Positions 42,712 to 55,300 of a stretch of 64,000 nucleotides of DNA are shown one piece after another. The position numbers were made by a program, and so were the translations under genes. This stretch comes from Seriola aureovittata (taxonomy: Eukaryota > Chordata > Actinopteri > Carangiformes > Carangidae). The notes under the pieces were generated by a model that saw only the letters and a program-made list of their open reading frames with translations, did no database searches and was not told the origin of the DNA. Each line of letters opens with the position of its first letter. The stretch's first letter is position 1. The DNA lies in NCBI RefSeq assembly GCF_021018895.1, contig NC_079375.1:21830975-21894974 (forward strand), read 5' to 3'.

Positions 42712-45167
42712 TATGTCTTGTACCAATTTTAACATGCAAAAACCACAAAGTTACGAAAAAGCATTCAGTACAAAAAAGGGCAAACCGCACTCACTGTAAC
42801 TGAAACATCCATTTGCTAAAGTGCTTTCGGTGTTTGCTGTGGAGCTGCTGGATCTCTGTGGAGTAGCAGGAGGTCTTTCCCTCTAAAAGCTGCACCAGCG
42901 TCTCCTGCAAACGCAAAACAACTATCTCAAAAAACTTGGGAAAGCAGCATTAATACATATCAACTTCTGCCTGTTATATACTGACCCTGTCGAGTTTAGG
43001 GGTGTGTAAGCGCTCGAGGGTGCGGTCTGATGTCAAGATCTTTGAATTGCCGTGGGCTTCAAAATACTCCTCAACCATACTGGGCTGGTTGAGGGGTTCA
43101 GGAGTGTTCTTGCTCTTCTTGGCAGGTGTCTTGTACAGAGCTGCAGATGAACCTTTACTAGATGTTCTTGGAGTCTTTATGTTCTCCTTATCCTCTTTCT
43201 TTACTTTCTGCTCTTCTTCTATCCCATCTTCATCCTCATCCTCCTCCCCAGAGTCTGAGGGGGACAGCTCACTGTCGCTGTCTGAGCGAAGGCTTGGAGC
43301 TGAAAATGTCAAACAGCTTTAGAAAACAGCTAAAGTCTCAGTTAAGATAACTTACTGTAACAGGAAGAGAAGCTACGTTCACGTATGCTAAACTCACTCG
43401 TCATTCTCTTCCTGAGCCTGTGAGGTGTTGTGGAGACAAACTGGACCTTCTTGCTCTGTCATACAGAAAGCAAAGTTTACACTGAGTACACAGCAGCAGA
43501 ACCACCTCATCACACCACAGAGGAAAATGGCAGCAAAAAGAAAAATGCCTCCTAGTCTCACCCTCTGTGGCGTCCTGCTTTCACCTCTGTGGTCTAGATA
43601 GAGAGGGAGAGAGAAGGAACAGACTCAGTTGTATGTAAATGGACACTGGATAGGATGTACACAAAGACATAGGCAGGATGTACTGGACTCACTACGGCCT
43701 GTTCTGGTGGGAGTGGAGGGCTCAACGTTTGGAGTCTTACTGAAGGTCACGCTTTTCCCGGGAGTCCGTGCCAACTCACTTGCTATGAATAAAAACACAA
43801 AAACAAAGTGTGTAATAAAAACCAAGTTCATAATAACAGATCTAGTTGTTGCTACACGATACAAGAAGGTTTGAGTATCTCTGATGCAGAGTGTGTGACT
43901 AATAGAGGGTCTCACCAGTCTGAGCCATGCTGTGGCCGCGTTTAACTTTCTGAAAAGTGAAAATGGAAGATCCAGCCACTCTGGACAAACCCTCCTCATC
44001 CTCTGTGAAACCAAGAAGAAAAAATAATAATACAACACCACTTTCAATGACTATTTTCTATATCATCAGCAGCACTCATGCTAATGTACGTTGTACCGTT
44101 CCACAATGGACCATCTGTGATAATATGATGTGTTAATACACTTTTCATAAACCCAGTCTACACAGCCTCCAAGATTAACCAACACCTCTCCAAAACAGTT
44201 CCAACAAAAACAATATTATCATCATTATTAATGAAGGTAGGATTTATTACAGTTGTTGTATTAGACTGCATTACTTTTAGCTAAGTGTATTGTTTTTTGC
44301 AACCAGAGATTTTAGGAAAAACTATTGTAAAAACTTTGCCATTACATGCCTGTTTTTACCATGTATATCATAAGAAAAACAAGCGAGTAGGGGAAGATGA
44401 TGCACCAGTGGGTAACATATAAAACACAACAGTCTCAAATTCACACTTTGAACAATTGCATCACAAAGAAAAACAATGCATAAAGAAAATTAGAAAAAAC
44501 AAAAACAAAACCTTTCGCTTGCTACTTGTTATATTCTAAAGGTGGATTAAAATTACATCAACCATAAGAAAACATAAAACCTTTAAATATAAATTTGTCA
44601 ATATCCTTCCCCACTAGTCATATTTTTAGGTGTATTGTTTTGCACTATGTGGCTGCAGGTGGAAGTCCCTCTGTTAATTTAAAATATCCTAAATGAAAGG
44701 AAGAAGAAGAAGAAGAAGAAGAAGTCATCCCTCTAAAATATAAAGTTGTATATTCCCTATAGGGCTCTACAAACACAAAGAGAGGCTATGAGCACAGTTT
44801 ACTACGAATAATGGGGTTTGTCTCACTCACCTTCTGCGTTGTCTGTCCCTAAAGCCTGGATATAATTCTGCTCATCACAGACTCCGTTTTCCTCCCCATC
44901 ATCGCCCTCTGCGTCCTCTCTGGCCCGCCGTCCGGCCGGGCTCTTAAACGTGACCATCTTCTGGACAGACCCGCCGCTGCTCTGCACACCTGCCAACACA
45001 CACGGGCAGGAGGTTTAGAGAGACAGGTGAGGTCAGGTCAGGTGACTCCTCATACACACCAACATGTAAGCGGGAGAAGTGACTCTGTTGTCCGTACCCT
45101 CCTGTTTGTCCACGATGTGCTCCAGGACATCTCCATCCCCGACGAACTTCACCTCCAACACACTCAT
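41291..45167 (-). CDS. orc2: Origin recognition complex subunit 2
   Basis: Coding exons (minus strand): 45098-45167, 44831-44989, 43916-44002, 43693-43782, 43562-43593, 43398-43455, 42986-43299, 42795-42904, 42515-42647, 42305-42401, 42088-42234, 41832-42003, 41684-41745, 41478-41596, 41291-41374; 1734 nt, 577 aa, the same length as human ORC2. It forms part of the ORC that loads MCM helicase at replication origins. The N-terminal half is disordered, with Ser/Thr-Pro sites ([23 protein letters not shown]) and an acidic run near 180-200. The conserved core starts at [20 protein letters not shown]. The AAA+-like domain has a degenerate P-loop (YGLGSKK, about 314-320). The winged-helix C-terminus contains [19 protein letters not shown]. 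The start [18 protein letters not shown] aligns with the family. Confidence 0.96.
42651..42709. repeat. CA/TG microsatellite at an orc2 splice acceptor
   Basis: About 29 CA units on the plus strand. On the orc2 (minus) strand this is a TG run that ends directly in the TAG acceptor of the exon at 42515-42647, replacing the usual polypyrimidine tract. Confidence 0.95.
44701..44724. repeat. GAA microsatellite in orc2 intron
   Basis: Eight AAG/GAA units in the intron between orc2 exons 2 and 3. Confidence 0.9.
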
Positions 45168-45182
45168 GACTGAAGGGAAATA

Positions 45183-45184
45183 CT

Positions 45185-45215
<31 letters not shown>

Positions 45216-45332
45216 CGGTTACAACACGACAACACACACCGCTAACAACGTCTTTTAAACAGCCGTTAGACCGTTAGCTTGCCGGTGTAACGTTAGTGTG
45301 TAGGGAGCGGAGAAGCGCTGCGGCCGGTCGTC

Positions 45333-45375
<43 letters not shown>
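45183..45375. repeat. Two AAC trinucleotide tracts upstream of orc2 ATG
   Basis: AAC tracts at about 45183-45216 and 45332-45375 lie 16 and 165 bp upstream of the orc2 start codon (GTT/TTG on the sense strand). The surrounding CpG content (for example GCGCTGCGGCCGGTCG at 45314-45329) marks the promoter or 5' UTR. Confidence 0.85.
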
Positions 45376-45399
45376 GAGTCAAACAGAGGAGCGGAGCGG

Positions 45400-46883
45400 A
45401 AATAAAGAACATCAGAACTGAGGAAACTTACTCGGTAAAATGTCAGTATGAGTCGAGGGAGATGTAAACAAACCTCTCATGACCTGCGAGCTGAACTAAG
45501 ACGTGGTGTGACAACTTTCCGCGCCATCCTCCTGAAGTTTTTAAACCACGTGACAAGTGAAAGGTCACACGGTGGCCAATCAGAACGGTCGCTGCGGTGA
45601 AAACACCATTTCCCAGAATGCTCTTCGCACTGCGAATCTACCATGGATACATCCCATAGATACATCCATGGAAACTACTCACTGCTCACATTTTCTAAAT
45701 TAGAAAAATTAGAAGAATTAATTTTTATTATCAACAACTATAATAATGATAATAATAATAACAATAATAATAATAATAATAATAGTAACAATGGCATATT
45801 TCCTGCTTTATAATTTAAAAATGTTGACATTGATATGATAATTTATTGATATTATTTATTATCATTACCTCTGTAAATATCGAAGTGTAAATATTATATT
45901 ATTATCTATTATTTATCTATCGAAGTATTTGTGACTGGCATTTTGCAGTTTTTCCCAGTGTTGGACTAATAAAGGACTATCTTATCTTATCTTATCTTAT
46001 TTGGAAATCTATTTTAGAACTTTGCCAATAAACCTGGAAAGAGAAAATGTGTGGTAATTGTGGACAATACTAATTTTATTTAGTCTAAAAAATAAATCCT
46101 AATTTTTGTGGTTGCGATCTTTAAGTGTATCACAGTGGACAACAATCTATAACAATGGAATAAGTAACCTATCACTCAGCGCTTCATCTTTAATTTCTTT
46201 GTCTATATCTTGTATTTACCAGCACATTTTACTTTGAAGTCAAACACTGCACAAAAGCATCTGTCTCTGTTACGCTAATTTCATTTGGTTGGGTTCCTGT
46301 CTGAGTTGCTGTCATAGACAATGACAAACACTGTACAAAACAAAAATGTAAATATTGAAAAGACAAGTTCACATTTCTCAAACAGGGTCTCTATTAAGGT
46401 AGATGGAATAACTAAGGCCGTTTACAGTAAGATGCAGAAACTGGAAGTATGTTTGCATTGTCATTCACTGGTTTTTAACCAACTGGGCACATACGTCGTC
46501 TACTGGCATTTGTTGCTTCTGTTTCAGCCACGGCATATACTGATACATTTCACTACAAAGTGACATTGATTAAAACAACATAGTCCTGCAACTTTGATTT
46601 ATTTCAACATTCAAAAGCTTACAGGTGTGTATTTTTTCTACATTTCTTTTCCCACTTCAAAGACATTGAGGGAATAGGTCTACAAAAGTAATACTGTTAT
46701 TTAATCAGTCAATCATTTGAAATTAAATTCTTCTACTCATACGTATGTTTTACTCCAGAGGAACAGAGGAAAGAAGACGTGATGGTTACGAGGTGTCACA
46801 GGTTGCTTCAAGAAGTCCTTCTTTCAGTGTTATTTCTAGCTACGCTTACAAAGTTATGTATTAGTGAACAGTTGGACAGATGT
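45400..46883. other. Spacer between orc2 and the D-serine dehydratase gene
   Basis: Holds the orc2 promoter side (to about 45500, with CpG and a CCAAT-like GGCCAATCAG near 45574), an AAT-rich stretch (45749-45784), a CTTAT pentanucleotide run (45979-46001) and AT-rich sequence. No protein-like frame is present; the 80-codon plus-strand frame at 46321-46563 shows no family features. The 3' UTR of the D-serine dehydratase gene occupies the right end. Confidence 0.5.
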
Positions 46884-49800
46884 TCACCATCCGCGAGTGG
46901 GTGTCCACCTCCCCAGCAGACGGCCATCAGAGTGCACATGGTACACGGTGTGCATCATTGCTGTCGCACAAGACTACAGGAATGAACAGAGATGATCAGA
47001 CAAGAGGAGAGTGACACAATGAAACTGATAAAGCAGTAAACTTAGCTCCACACTGCACACAACTTACATGGTAGGGGATCAGTGTGAGCAGAGAGCCGAG
47101 GGGATACTTCCTGTAGTCCAGCGGTCCTGAGATGGGCTCCACTCTACCATGCTCCTGCGTCATAGACAACAACCTGGAGGGGAAAAGTCTCTCATCAGAA
47201 CTTCAGTCACACTTTAAATTGAGCACTGACATTAAAAGGTAAGAGTAATAGCGTTACTTGAGGTGCGGGTGGCCTTCAATCACAGCATATCCAGTGGGAA
47301 GTTTTCCAGCTCCATCCAGACTGAGAGTGGCGAGAAATAATATGTCAGGGCCCAGTTTAAATCACATGTTCAATACCGAGCTGACAGTCAATGTATCTTG
47401 TATCAGCCTACAGTGTCGAGCAGTTTACCTGTCCCATCTGCAAATACAGAGTCAACTAAAAAATACTAAAGAAGGCACCTGATTCCACTCCATCCACAGT
47501 CGATCAGGAGCTGGTTCCTGTGAGGACAGTGTCCAATGACCCTTGTCAAAACCCTCACAGCCACGTCCTCCAGACTGCATGAGCCAATCACAGACTGCTG
47601 CACATCTAAAACACACCAGAAATCATCACTGCTGTTTGGTGACTCTCAGTTTTCTTTTTTCTTTTTTTTCCATTATGTTAAGTTCAACTGGAAACCTGAT
47701 ACAACTACATCTACATCCTTCCACACACCATAGAAGGCGTAGTTTCCAGGATGCACCTCGCTGAGCTGCGCCATGTCTTTGACTGGGTGACTACAGGAAG
47801 GGGTGGAGCCAATGCTGGACTTACAGGTGATGCCAACAGCCTTCAGTCTGCCAGAAACAAACACAGAGATGTAAAATTAATGATCATATCAATACAGCAT
47901 TTCATTAGACATAAATCTAAAAGCTTGTGTACTTGTAACAACTATCTGCTTGGGCCAATTATTCCCCATAATGTGATAACTATGAATAAAATCAAACAAC
48001 TTAAACCTGCATGAATTGAATTTCAGACAACTTGGAGAAACCCAACAAGCTGTAAACTTAACATTGATATATTATCTGAAAAAGCTGACAGGTGGTTATA
48101 TACACATCAACCGTGGAGACGTGGAGCGATGTTGTAGCAGCAGGTCTATCAGAGCTTTTCCACTGAAAACTGCTGCTGCTGGAAAAGACATTGTTGATGG
48201 TGGTGGGACTGAACCAAAGCAGTAAAACAAAACAAAGGAACGAGCTAAAAGGAGTGGCATGCGACACCTTTCACATTTTGTGTAGTTATTTAAATTACTG
48301 TTAATATGAATCTATTAAAGCTTAATAAGGAAAAGGTGGTCAGTGTAAATAAGCAAGGTTTAAGTAGCGTTAATCCGTCTGAGGTGTCACAAGTTTAAAG
48401 TTCTTTCTTATCAACTTTACTCTCCTTTCTTCTACAATCACAGCAGCAAAACAACAGGACCAATGTGAAGCAAAGAAACTTGTACTTGTCAGGAGGGAAC
48501 AATAACTGCACTTCCTCAAAAAAAACAACAACTTAACTACAGCAGCACACAACATTACCAGTTTACTTTTGTCTTACTTTTCCATGAACTGCAGAGTCAA
48601 GCTGGTGGTTTCCTGGGCCACAGTCTGTATTTGCTCCACTCCTCTGCAGTTATAGGTGTTCCCACAGTGAGCGTACACCCCCGTCAGCTGCACACCCTCC
48701 GTCTCAGCGATGGCCTGAGCCAGACCGAGCGCCTCGGGTTCTGAGTGCAGGACACCAGCTACGACAGAGAGCAAACACACAATCAGCAGGCGCTCAGTCG
48801 CTGATGACCGGCCGCAAAGTGGTTTCCCGACCTGTTTACCTCTCCCATTGCCGCAGTCCAGTTTCAGCCAGACGTGCCACTGCCGACCGTCTCTCAGGCG
48901 TCTCTTTTTGAGCTGCTCCAGAGCATCAGGATGATCCAATAAAACCTGGAAGAGGTCCAGCCTTTCTGACAGGGCTGCACAACGCTCCACCTGCAACCAC
49001 ACACATATGCAGACATAAATGAATGCAAGTGGTTTTTTGAATATGGCGGGAACATAAAGAATGAATATAATAATTATAAGAATTTATGTGAAATTAATGT
49101 TAATTGCATTGATCTGCGGGTTGATATCCATAATAATCAATGATCAGTTAATTAGCATAAAAGGAATCAATCACTGTTTTGATGATTTCTTAGTCAAATG
49201 AATTAGTTGCACCTGTTCTTTTCCAGCTATGATGGGTAATGTCTGCAGTGGAAGAGGTGAGCTGTGTCCCACTTCCATTCTACATACTTAGAATATTAAG
49301 TATGTGCTATATATATATTATATCTTATCTTAACCTGCCCTTATAAACAAGTTTTTAATGCTCCTTTATGTTTTTATGTCTTATGTTTAACATGTCTTTT
49401 GTTGTTTTTAAATGTGACCTGCACCCTGATCTGTGGGGTACAGTATTTCGCTGTGTGCTGAAATGCATATCATGGTAGTGGATGTACCATCAGTCATACA
49501 GTAGTTTGTGTGTGACAGAGAGCAGGGACACAGGTGTAGTGTGAGCTGAGAGAACCTTATCAAAGGGAACAGAGTATGCATAGAGGATGTCATCAAATCC
49601 GTGGTCGGCATAGAAACAGGCCTCTGCAAGTGTGGAGACCACGATGCACCTCCGTGATCCACCTGTCATTATGTCAGCACACTCACTAGACATGCAGACA
49701 AACACGCAGAGATAGACCTGTTCAGTATCCTCGAAATGTGACTGAGCTATATGAACGTCTTGTGCGAGTGTGAGAGTGTGTGTTCGTACAGGGTTTTGTG

Positions 49801-49935
49801 TGTCTTCATGTGCGGCCGAAGCTGGACTCCCAGCTTCTGACAGCGTTCGATCATCCTCTGGGCATTTCTCTTCACTTTGTCCACATCCACCACCAGAGCA
49901 GGGGTGCACAGGGCTGAGAGGGGCTCCCCCTCCAT
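46884..49935 (-). CDS. dsd: D-serine dehydratase (eukaryotic, PLP- and zinc-dependent)
   Basis: Coding exons (minus strand): 49790-49935, 49556-49685, 48840-48990, 48578-48758, 47729-47847, 47479-47605, 47258-47320, 47068-47173, 46884-46973; 1113 nt, 370 aa (chicken about 376). It converts D-serine to pyruvate and ammonia (some members act on D-threo-3-hydroxyaspartate). It is a fold-type III (alanine racemase-like) PLP enzyme. The Schiff-base lysine is in RPHMKTHKT (K44). Other family segments: [59 protein letters not shown] and IDCGWSG. The zinc ligands are in PYHSCATAM (H341, C343), and the C-terminus TRGW is conserved. A splice acceptor 12 nt before the ATG implies a 5' UTR intron. Primates lack a functional copy as far as I know; fish keep it. 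Confidence 0.93.
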
Positions 49936-49949
49936 ACTGGCAGCACTGG

Positions 49950-49953
<4 letters not shown>

Positions 49954-50000
<47 letters not shown>
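49954..50000. repeat. CA/TG microsatellite before D-serine dehydratase exon 1
   Basis: About 23 CA units (plus strand) end about 19 bp from the start codon. On the gene strand they form a TG run just before the acceptor (TTTGCTCCAG) of the first coding exon. Confidence 0.95.
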
Positions 50001-50004
<4 letters not shown>

Positions 50005-52302
50005 ACACACAGACACACACACATTATAATTCTCATGCAATTATATCCTTATGCATGACTGGCTTCAACTCACATAATAGTCCTACAGTGACACTATTCT
50101 TATAATAACAAACACACATAGACAAACTGGTATGTGATACGTATATAAATAACATACCAGCAAATCAGCACACACAAATTCGTTTTTCCAATTCTGTGTA
50201 GTGTTGCAATGCTGCAGGTTATGTAAATGTAGAGACCTTTGAACTTTAAAACATTAAACACCAAGAGGCTTTTAGTTTCTTCCACTGAATTCTTACCAAC
50301 TTTAAATGACATAAAAAAACATTAAATAACCAAAATAAAATAGAATAAAAGGAATATACAGCCACTATTACTATGAAACTTCTCCACAAACAGACCTGAT
50401 TTAAGATGCTCTACTTTATTTTTTCTTGACAATTAATGGCATTTCAATATATATATAAACGCAAGTTCAAAGTAGACGGAGTCACTTATCATTAAAGATG
50501 ACTTACCACTCAGTGATTGTGATTTTTTTGTCGATATGCGAGAGGTTGTGGTAAGTGTTGGTGCAAAATGAACGAACGACTATTTTTCTACTCGTACGTT
50601 TGGCGAGTTCGATACGAATCGATTTTACACTTACACATTTTTGCCTTCAGGAAATAGCCATAGCCTGCATTCCCACAACAACCCGCGCCTTCTCGGCTTT
50701 TATATGATACCAAACCAACTGCCAGCCAAATTAATTAAAAGCATCACAGACGACACGTCCTGAACTCTCGCGGCCTGAAAACTCGAAGTGCTCGATACAT
50801 GTGAGATTCGCACTCGATAGGAAAAATCGCTCGAACATCCCACTAGTTGTGATCACGTTACTCCTACGGCATCCTTGAGTGGACAAACCTCTTCAGGACA
50901 TGTGGTCATTCATTAATGTAAAGCAGAGCGTTTATTGAAGGAAAAGCAGCAAGCAGCACATGCATTCAAAGTAAAAGTAGGCTACATAAAGTAAAGAATG
51001 GCTCACTTTGGATATAGTTGGATTATAATTAGCGAGGCATTAATGTACTTAAACGTTGCAGCTGGTAAAAGTGGAGCAAAGAACTGAATATGTGAAAATC
51101 TATAGGTTGATTTTATGTGATTTGTTATGTTTTGTATTAATCATCTGAATCTGCAAAGTAACTTATAATTAAAGCTGTAAAATAAATGCAGTGGAGTTAA
51201 AAGTACAGTATTTCCCTTCCAAATGTAATTTAGACTGTCCTGCAACAATAGGTATATCCATACATACAGTGGAAGATTTGGTGCTTTGTATTTCTCTGTC
51301 CAGCAGAGGGAACCAGATGCACAAATAGCCAATTGTAAACTTGACTGCATGAAATGGAGAGGGGATAAATATTATATTCCAGTAGTGGGAAGTGTGTATG
51401 TTTGTACTGTGTATGTTTTCTATACTTCCTTACTTTACTACAGTCACTACCAGAGCCACTTCTTTGCTGTTTAGTTTACAGTGATTTAATGACAAATGCA
51501 CATGGATCAAATCACACATATCTTGCAAACACAAAACCCAGTATTGGGGTGACCACATTAGGCTTTATTTGGACTTCATGTTTACAGATTTGGTTCTTTT
51601 ATGCATGTCTGTCAATACACGACGGTATCTGTGCATTCATGTGGGCGTGCGTGTGATTCCTGTGTGGTTGAATGTGGGGCACTTATTTGTGATTTTGCTT
51701 CCTTGGAGATGACATCTCTGCATGCTTTTATTCCCCTGAATGAACTACAGTAATTACAGCATAACATGATGTAAAAAAAAAAAAAAAAGCTTTCAGAACC
51801 AGTTGGATGGCTTTGTCCTCTTTTTCTATTTTAGCACCTTTAATGTAAATAATGTGATTTTTTTTTTAAGAGAGTGTGTGAGAGAGAGAGAGAGACAGAG
51901 AGAGAGAGAAATTCTTTTCTGAAAACTGAAACTCAATACAAAATAAAAACAACATAAAGCATACAATTTGTTTCGTACACATTCAATAATCACACACGTC
52001 ATTCTGGGATTCTTATGAGTGTCTTTGGCTGAAAGTGCTGACCATGGATTTAGAACAAATAGAACAACCACATTTCAAATGACGTTACAAGCCTAGGCTT
52101 TTGTGTGTGCTGCTGCTACGTGTATTGTTTTGGCTTTTGCAATTTAGTCTTCAGCAATAAAAAAACAGTATATGTAGCCATGTCAGTGCCTTACATCGAT
52201 CATTCATCATTATGACTGATGTGTTTACGTTTACACTGAAGGAAGGTTCTTCTTTCATTCTATGGATTCTAATTCTATGGCGTAGAGCGTTACAGTTCCT
52301 CA
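50001..52302. other. Spacer between D-serine dehydratase gene and col6a2
   Basis: No reading frame resembles a protein. Contents: AT-rich sequence, a segment rich in CGA-type words near 50570-50830 that looks like an old repeat, a GA-rich run at 51876-51909 and an A-run at 51772-51787. The col6a2 3' UTR should fill the right end; AATAAA on the minus strand at 51727-51732 is a candidate poly(A) signal about 570 bp past the stop. Confidence 0.45.
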
Positions 52303-55300
52303 CTAGCATATCCAGCGGATGAAGCGCTCAAAGAATGAAGGTTTGTTCAGCATGTTGTAGTCAGCTCCTCTAAAGATGGCCGACATGTCCTCTAGTGACA
52401 CCTTCTGCAGCACCTCTGCATCTGTGTCGGTTCCCATGGCGATCACCGTGGGAACGCCTTCCGCTCTCCTCATGGCAGTTATGCCCTCATCCAGCTGCCC
52501 GCTGGCTGTGATACCATCAGTGATGAACACGAAGGCCACCTCAGCGTTGCGACGGGCCTGGCGTTTATTCTACAAACACAACATACAATGTTAAATGAAT
52601 AGTTCAACATTTTAGGAAATTAGCTTATTGTCTTTCAGTAGTCGAGGTGAGAGGTTGATTATGGCTCTTAAATCTACACGTTAATATGGAGCTTAAGACA
52701 GGAGGACGTTAGCTTAGCATAAAGACGGAAACAGGGAAAAACTGCTAACCATAAATCTTCATGTGATTTCTCTTTGTGTAAAGCTGAAACAAATTCAGTG
52801 TGGTAAAGGTTTTGTTGGTCGTATTTTTGAACTTTGGAGAGAATCAGCTGTTTTCCCCTCCAATCTTTATGCTAAACTGAACTAATCACCTCCAGGCTCC
52901 GGCTCTGTACTTAAGGGAAAAGTTTTACACTTTTAGAAATACACTTACTCACTTTGTTGCTGAGATTTAGAGAGAAGACTGATACCGCTTGCATATATGT
53001 ATGTTAAATATGACGCTACAGCCGACAGGCTATTAGCTTAGCTTAGCATAAAGACTGAAAACAGAAAAACTTCTTTCTTGGCTCGTAGCAGTCCCTGTTT
53101 CCCACATGTAATTCACCAGAAAACCTCAACTCATAATTTTTTAATATAAGTTTTTACATTTAAAACAAACAAGATTTGTTTTAATTTGTGAGTTTTAGAG
53201 TAACTGGTAGGTGGGTTTGTCACTTTTGAACAGAGGGAAGCTAGCTGTTTCCCCCATGCTCCCGGTATTGAAGCTAAACTAATTGGCAACTGATTGTAGT
53301 GTGTGTGTTTGTTATACCTTTATAAACACCACATTGTTGACAGCGTGGATGATGGCGCTGCCCAGAGCAGAAGAAGAGTCCATGTAGTTCACACGTGACA
53401 GTGAATCAGCGATCACTGTGAGATTGTATGTGAGCGGGAACTCCACCCTCTGTTCTGTAGGGCCGCCGTACTGGATCAGAGCCACGCGGGCATTCCTCTC
53501 GTCCTGGTCGTCGCTGGCCAGGGTGAGGCGGCGAGCCACATTCTCGATGAACTCTTTGGCCCTGCGGTGGTTCTCCAGTCCCATCCTCTCAGATCCATCC
53601 AACATGAACACCAAATCCACTGGCCGCTGAACACAGGTAGCCACGGCAGGCTCTGGAACAGACACACATACATAAGGTTTTACATCAAACATGGTGTCTG
53701 ATGAGCTCCAGCTGGAACACAGATGCTCAGTGATCAAAGCCAGCAAAAGAATTGATGTAACATGCTATACTTCCATACATGCTAGTTGCAGTCCAGCTTG
53801 TCTGATTTATTGTAAAAACCTCTCAGATTTCCAAGTGGCCTCTTCAAGAAAGCACTTTTAGTTTGCTCTACCATTTTATTATCTTGCAACAACATTAGAA
53901 AAACAAGAATACATTCCATCTTATACAAAACAACATAGTTCACATCGGCAAGTTGCAGTCACGGAGCTAACATGATACCATAACATCTGGTTAAAGCCGC
54001 TCTGTGGTCATTTTCCTCTAGTCATCCTACTTTACAAGCCAAGCCACATGCAAGAAAAACAAAAGAAAAAAAAGAAAAGAAAAAAAAACATGCACCAATC
54101 AAGGGCACAACATACAATAGTTCCTTCATTGTCAGTGCCAAGTCAATTAACCAATCATCCAGATTCACCAACTTCTGACTCATGCACTGTATATTGTGAT
54201 ATGTATAACACCAGATATTTTCCACATGTAATGGCTTTTCCATCGACATGAGTCATTCACAGACAAAAGTAACGGCCGTAACCATGGATATGTGCAAAAC
54301 AGCAAAAAAAAAAAATAAAAAAGAAAAGTCATCAGAGTGATTCAGCGAGCTCATGATTCACAGTGGAAATGAGGCTTCATGAAAGAGCCACTGTACACTA
54401 TACAGGAGCACCATGAATGGCTCTACACAGGAATCTGCCTCCAACAAATGGATGACATCCGTTTTCCATGTGAATGGAAAATGTTCCTCCACTAAGGTGG
54501 AAGAAATGATATGTATCATATTACTAACAGACATACTTTTCTGAGAGACAGCGCCACTTATTTATGTTAAATCAAAAATACTCTATGAGGTGAGGGAACA
54601 TCATGAATCCACATTTTGACTTTTGGCCCATCATATACAGTAACCATACATAAGGCTGCTGCTATGAGTTCTGACAGGGCCAGCTTCATATCATGCATCA
54701 GCCCAGGTGTTTATTGCACCCAAAGAGTTAAAATAAATGCCCACAGTCTTAATAAAATCTATTCTATGTCCAGCAGAAAGCTTATTAGTCATTGGCAGCC
54801 ATATTGGCGAGGTAGCATGGTTAGCATATTAGCATTAGCAGAGTCCTATGGCTTTCTCTGGGTCTCCCATAATGTCTCCATAGACATATTTGAAGGAGTC
54901 GATGAACAGCTGGGTCCACTGCTGTCTGTCCGCTCCCTGGGCGAGTTTGGCTCTCTGGGCTGTGTACGCCATGGTTGCCACGCCAACCCCGTACTGCTGC
55001 TCGCTCAGGCCGTTCAGCAGGTTGGCCACACCCTCCAAAGAGGTGGGGACCAGTGTGGGGTTGCCCTCTTCGGCCAGTGGCTTCCAGGGGAGAGGGGCTT
55101 GCCCCACAGTGATGCCCCCTCCTGCAACAAGTGGGCGGAATAACATTGTGGGCGGGGTCCCACAGACACGACGCATCAATACAGCCAACTAAGACGCCGG
55201 ACGTACGACGAGTTGCACAAAAAGGCAAGTTTGGTCTTGTCTGTTGGTTGTATTGCCACATAAATCAATTGTTCCATAGCAAAAGAGGAGTAGCTATACA

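Noticed and set aside
42395..42790. Minus-strand 131-codon frame with a Cys-Val run
   Set aside because: It contains the genuine orc2 exon 42515-42647 but extends through the TG repeat and introns; only the exon is real.
44944..45237. Minus-strand frame with a poly-valine run near the orc2 start
   Set aside because: The valine run is the translated AAC repeat, and the frame crosses the orc2 exon in the wrong phase.
49490..50020. Minus-strand 176-codon frame with Val-Cys repeats as a complete gene
   Set aside because: It joins D-serine dehydratase exon 2 to intron and microsatellite sequence; the family alignment supports spliced exons instead.
54616..55143. Plus-strand frame of 175 codons opposite the C2a exon
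   Set aside because: The minus strand encodes the conserved COL6A2 C2a tail with correct phase; the plus frame is its shadow.
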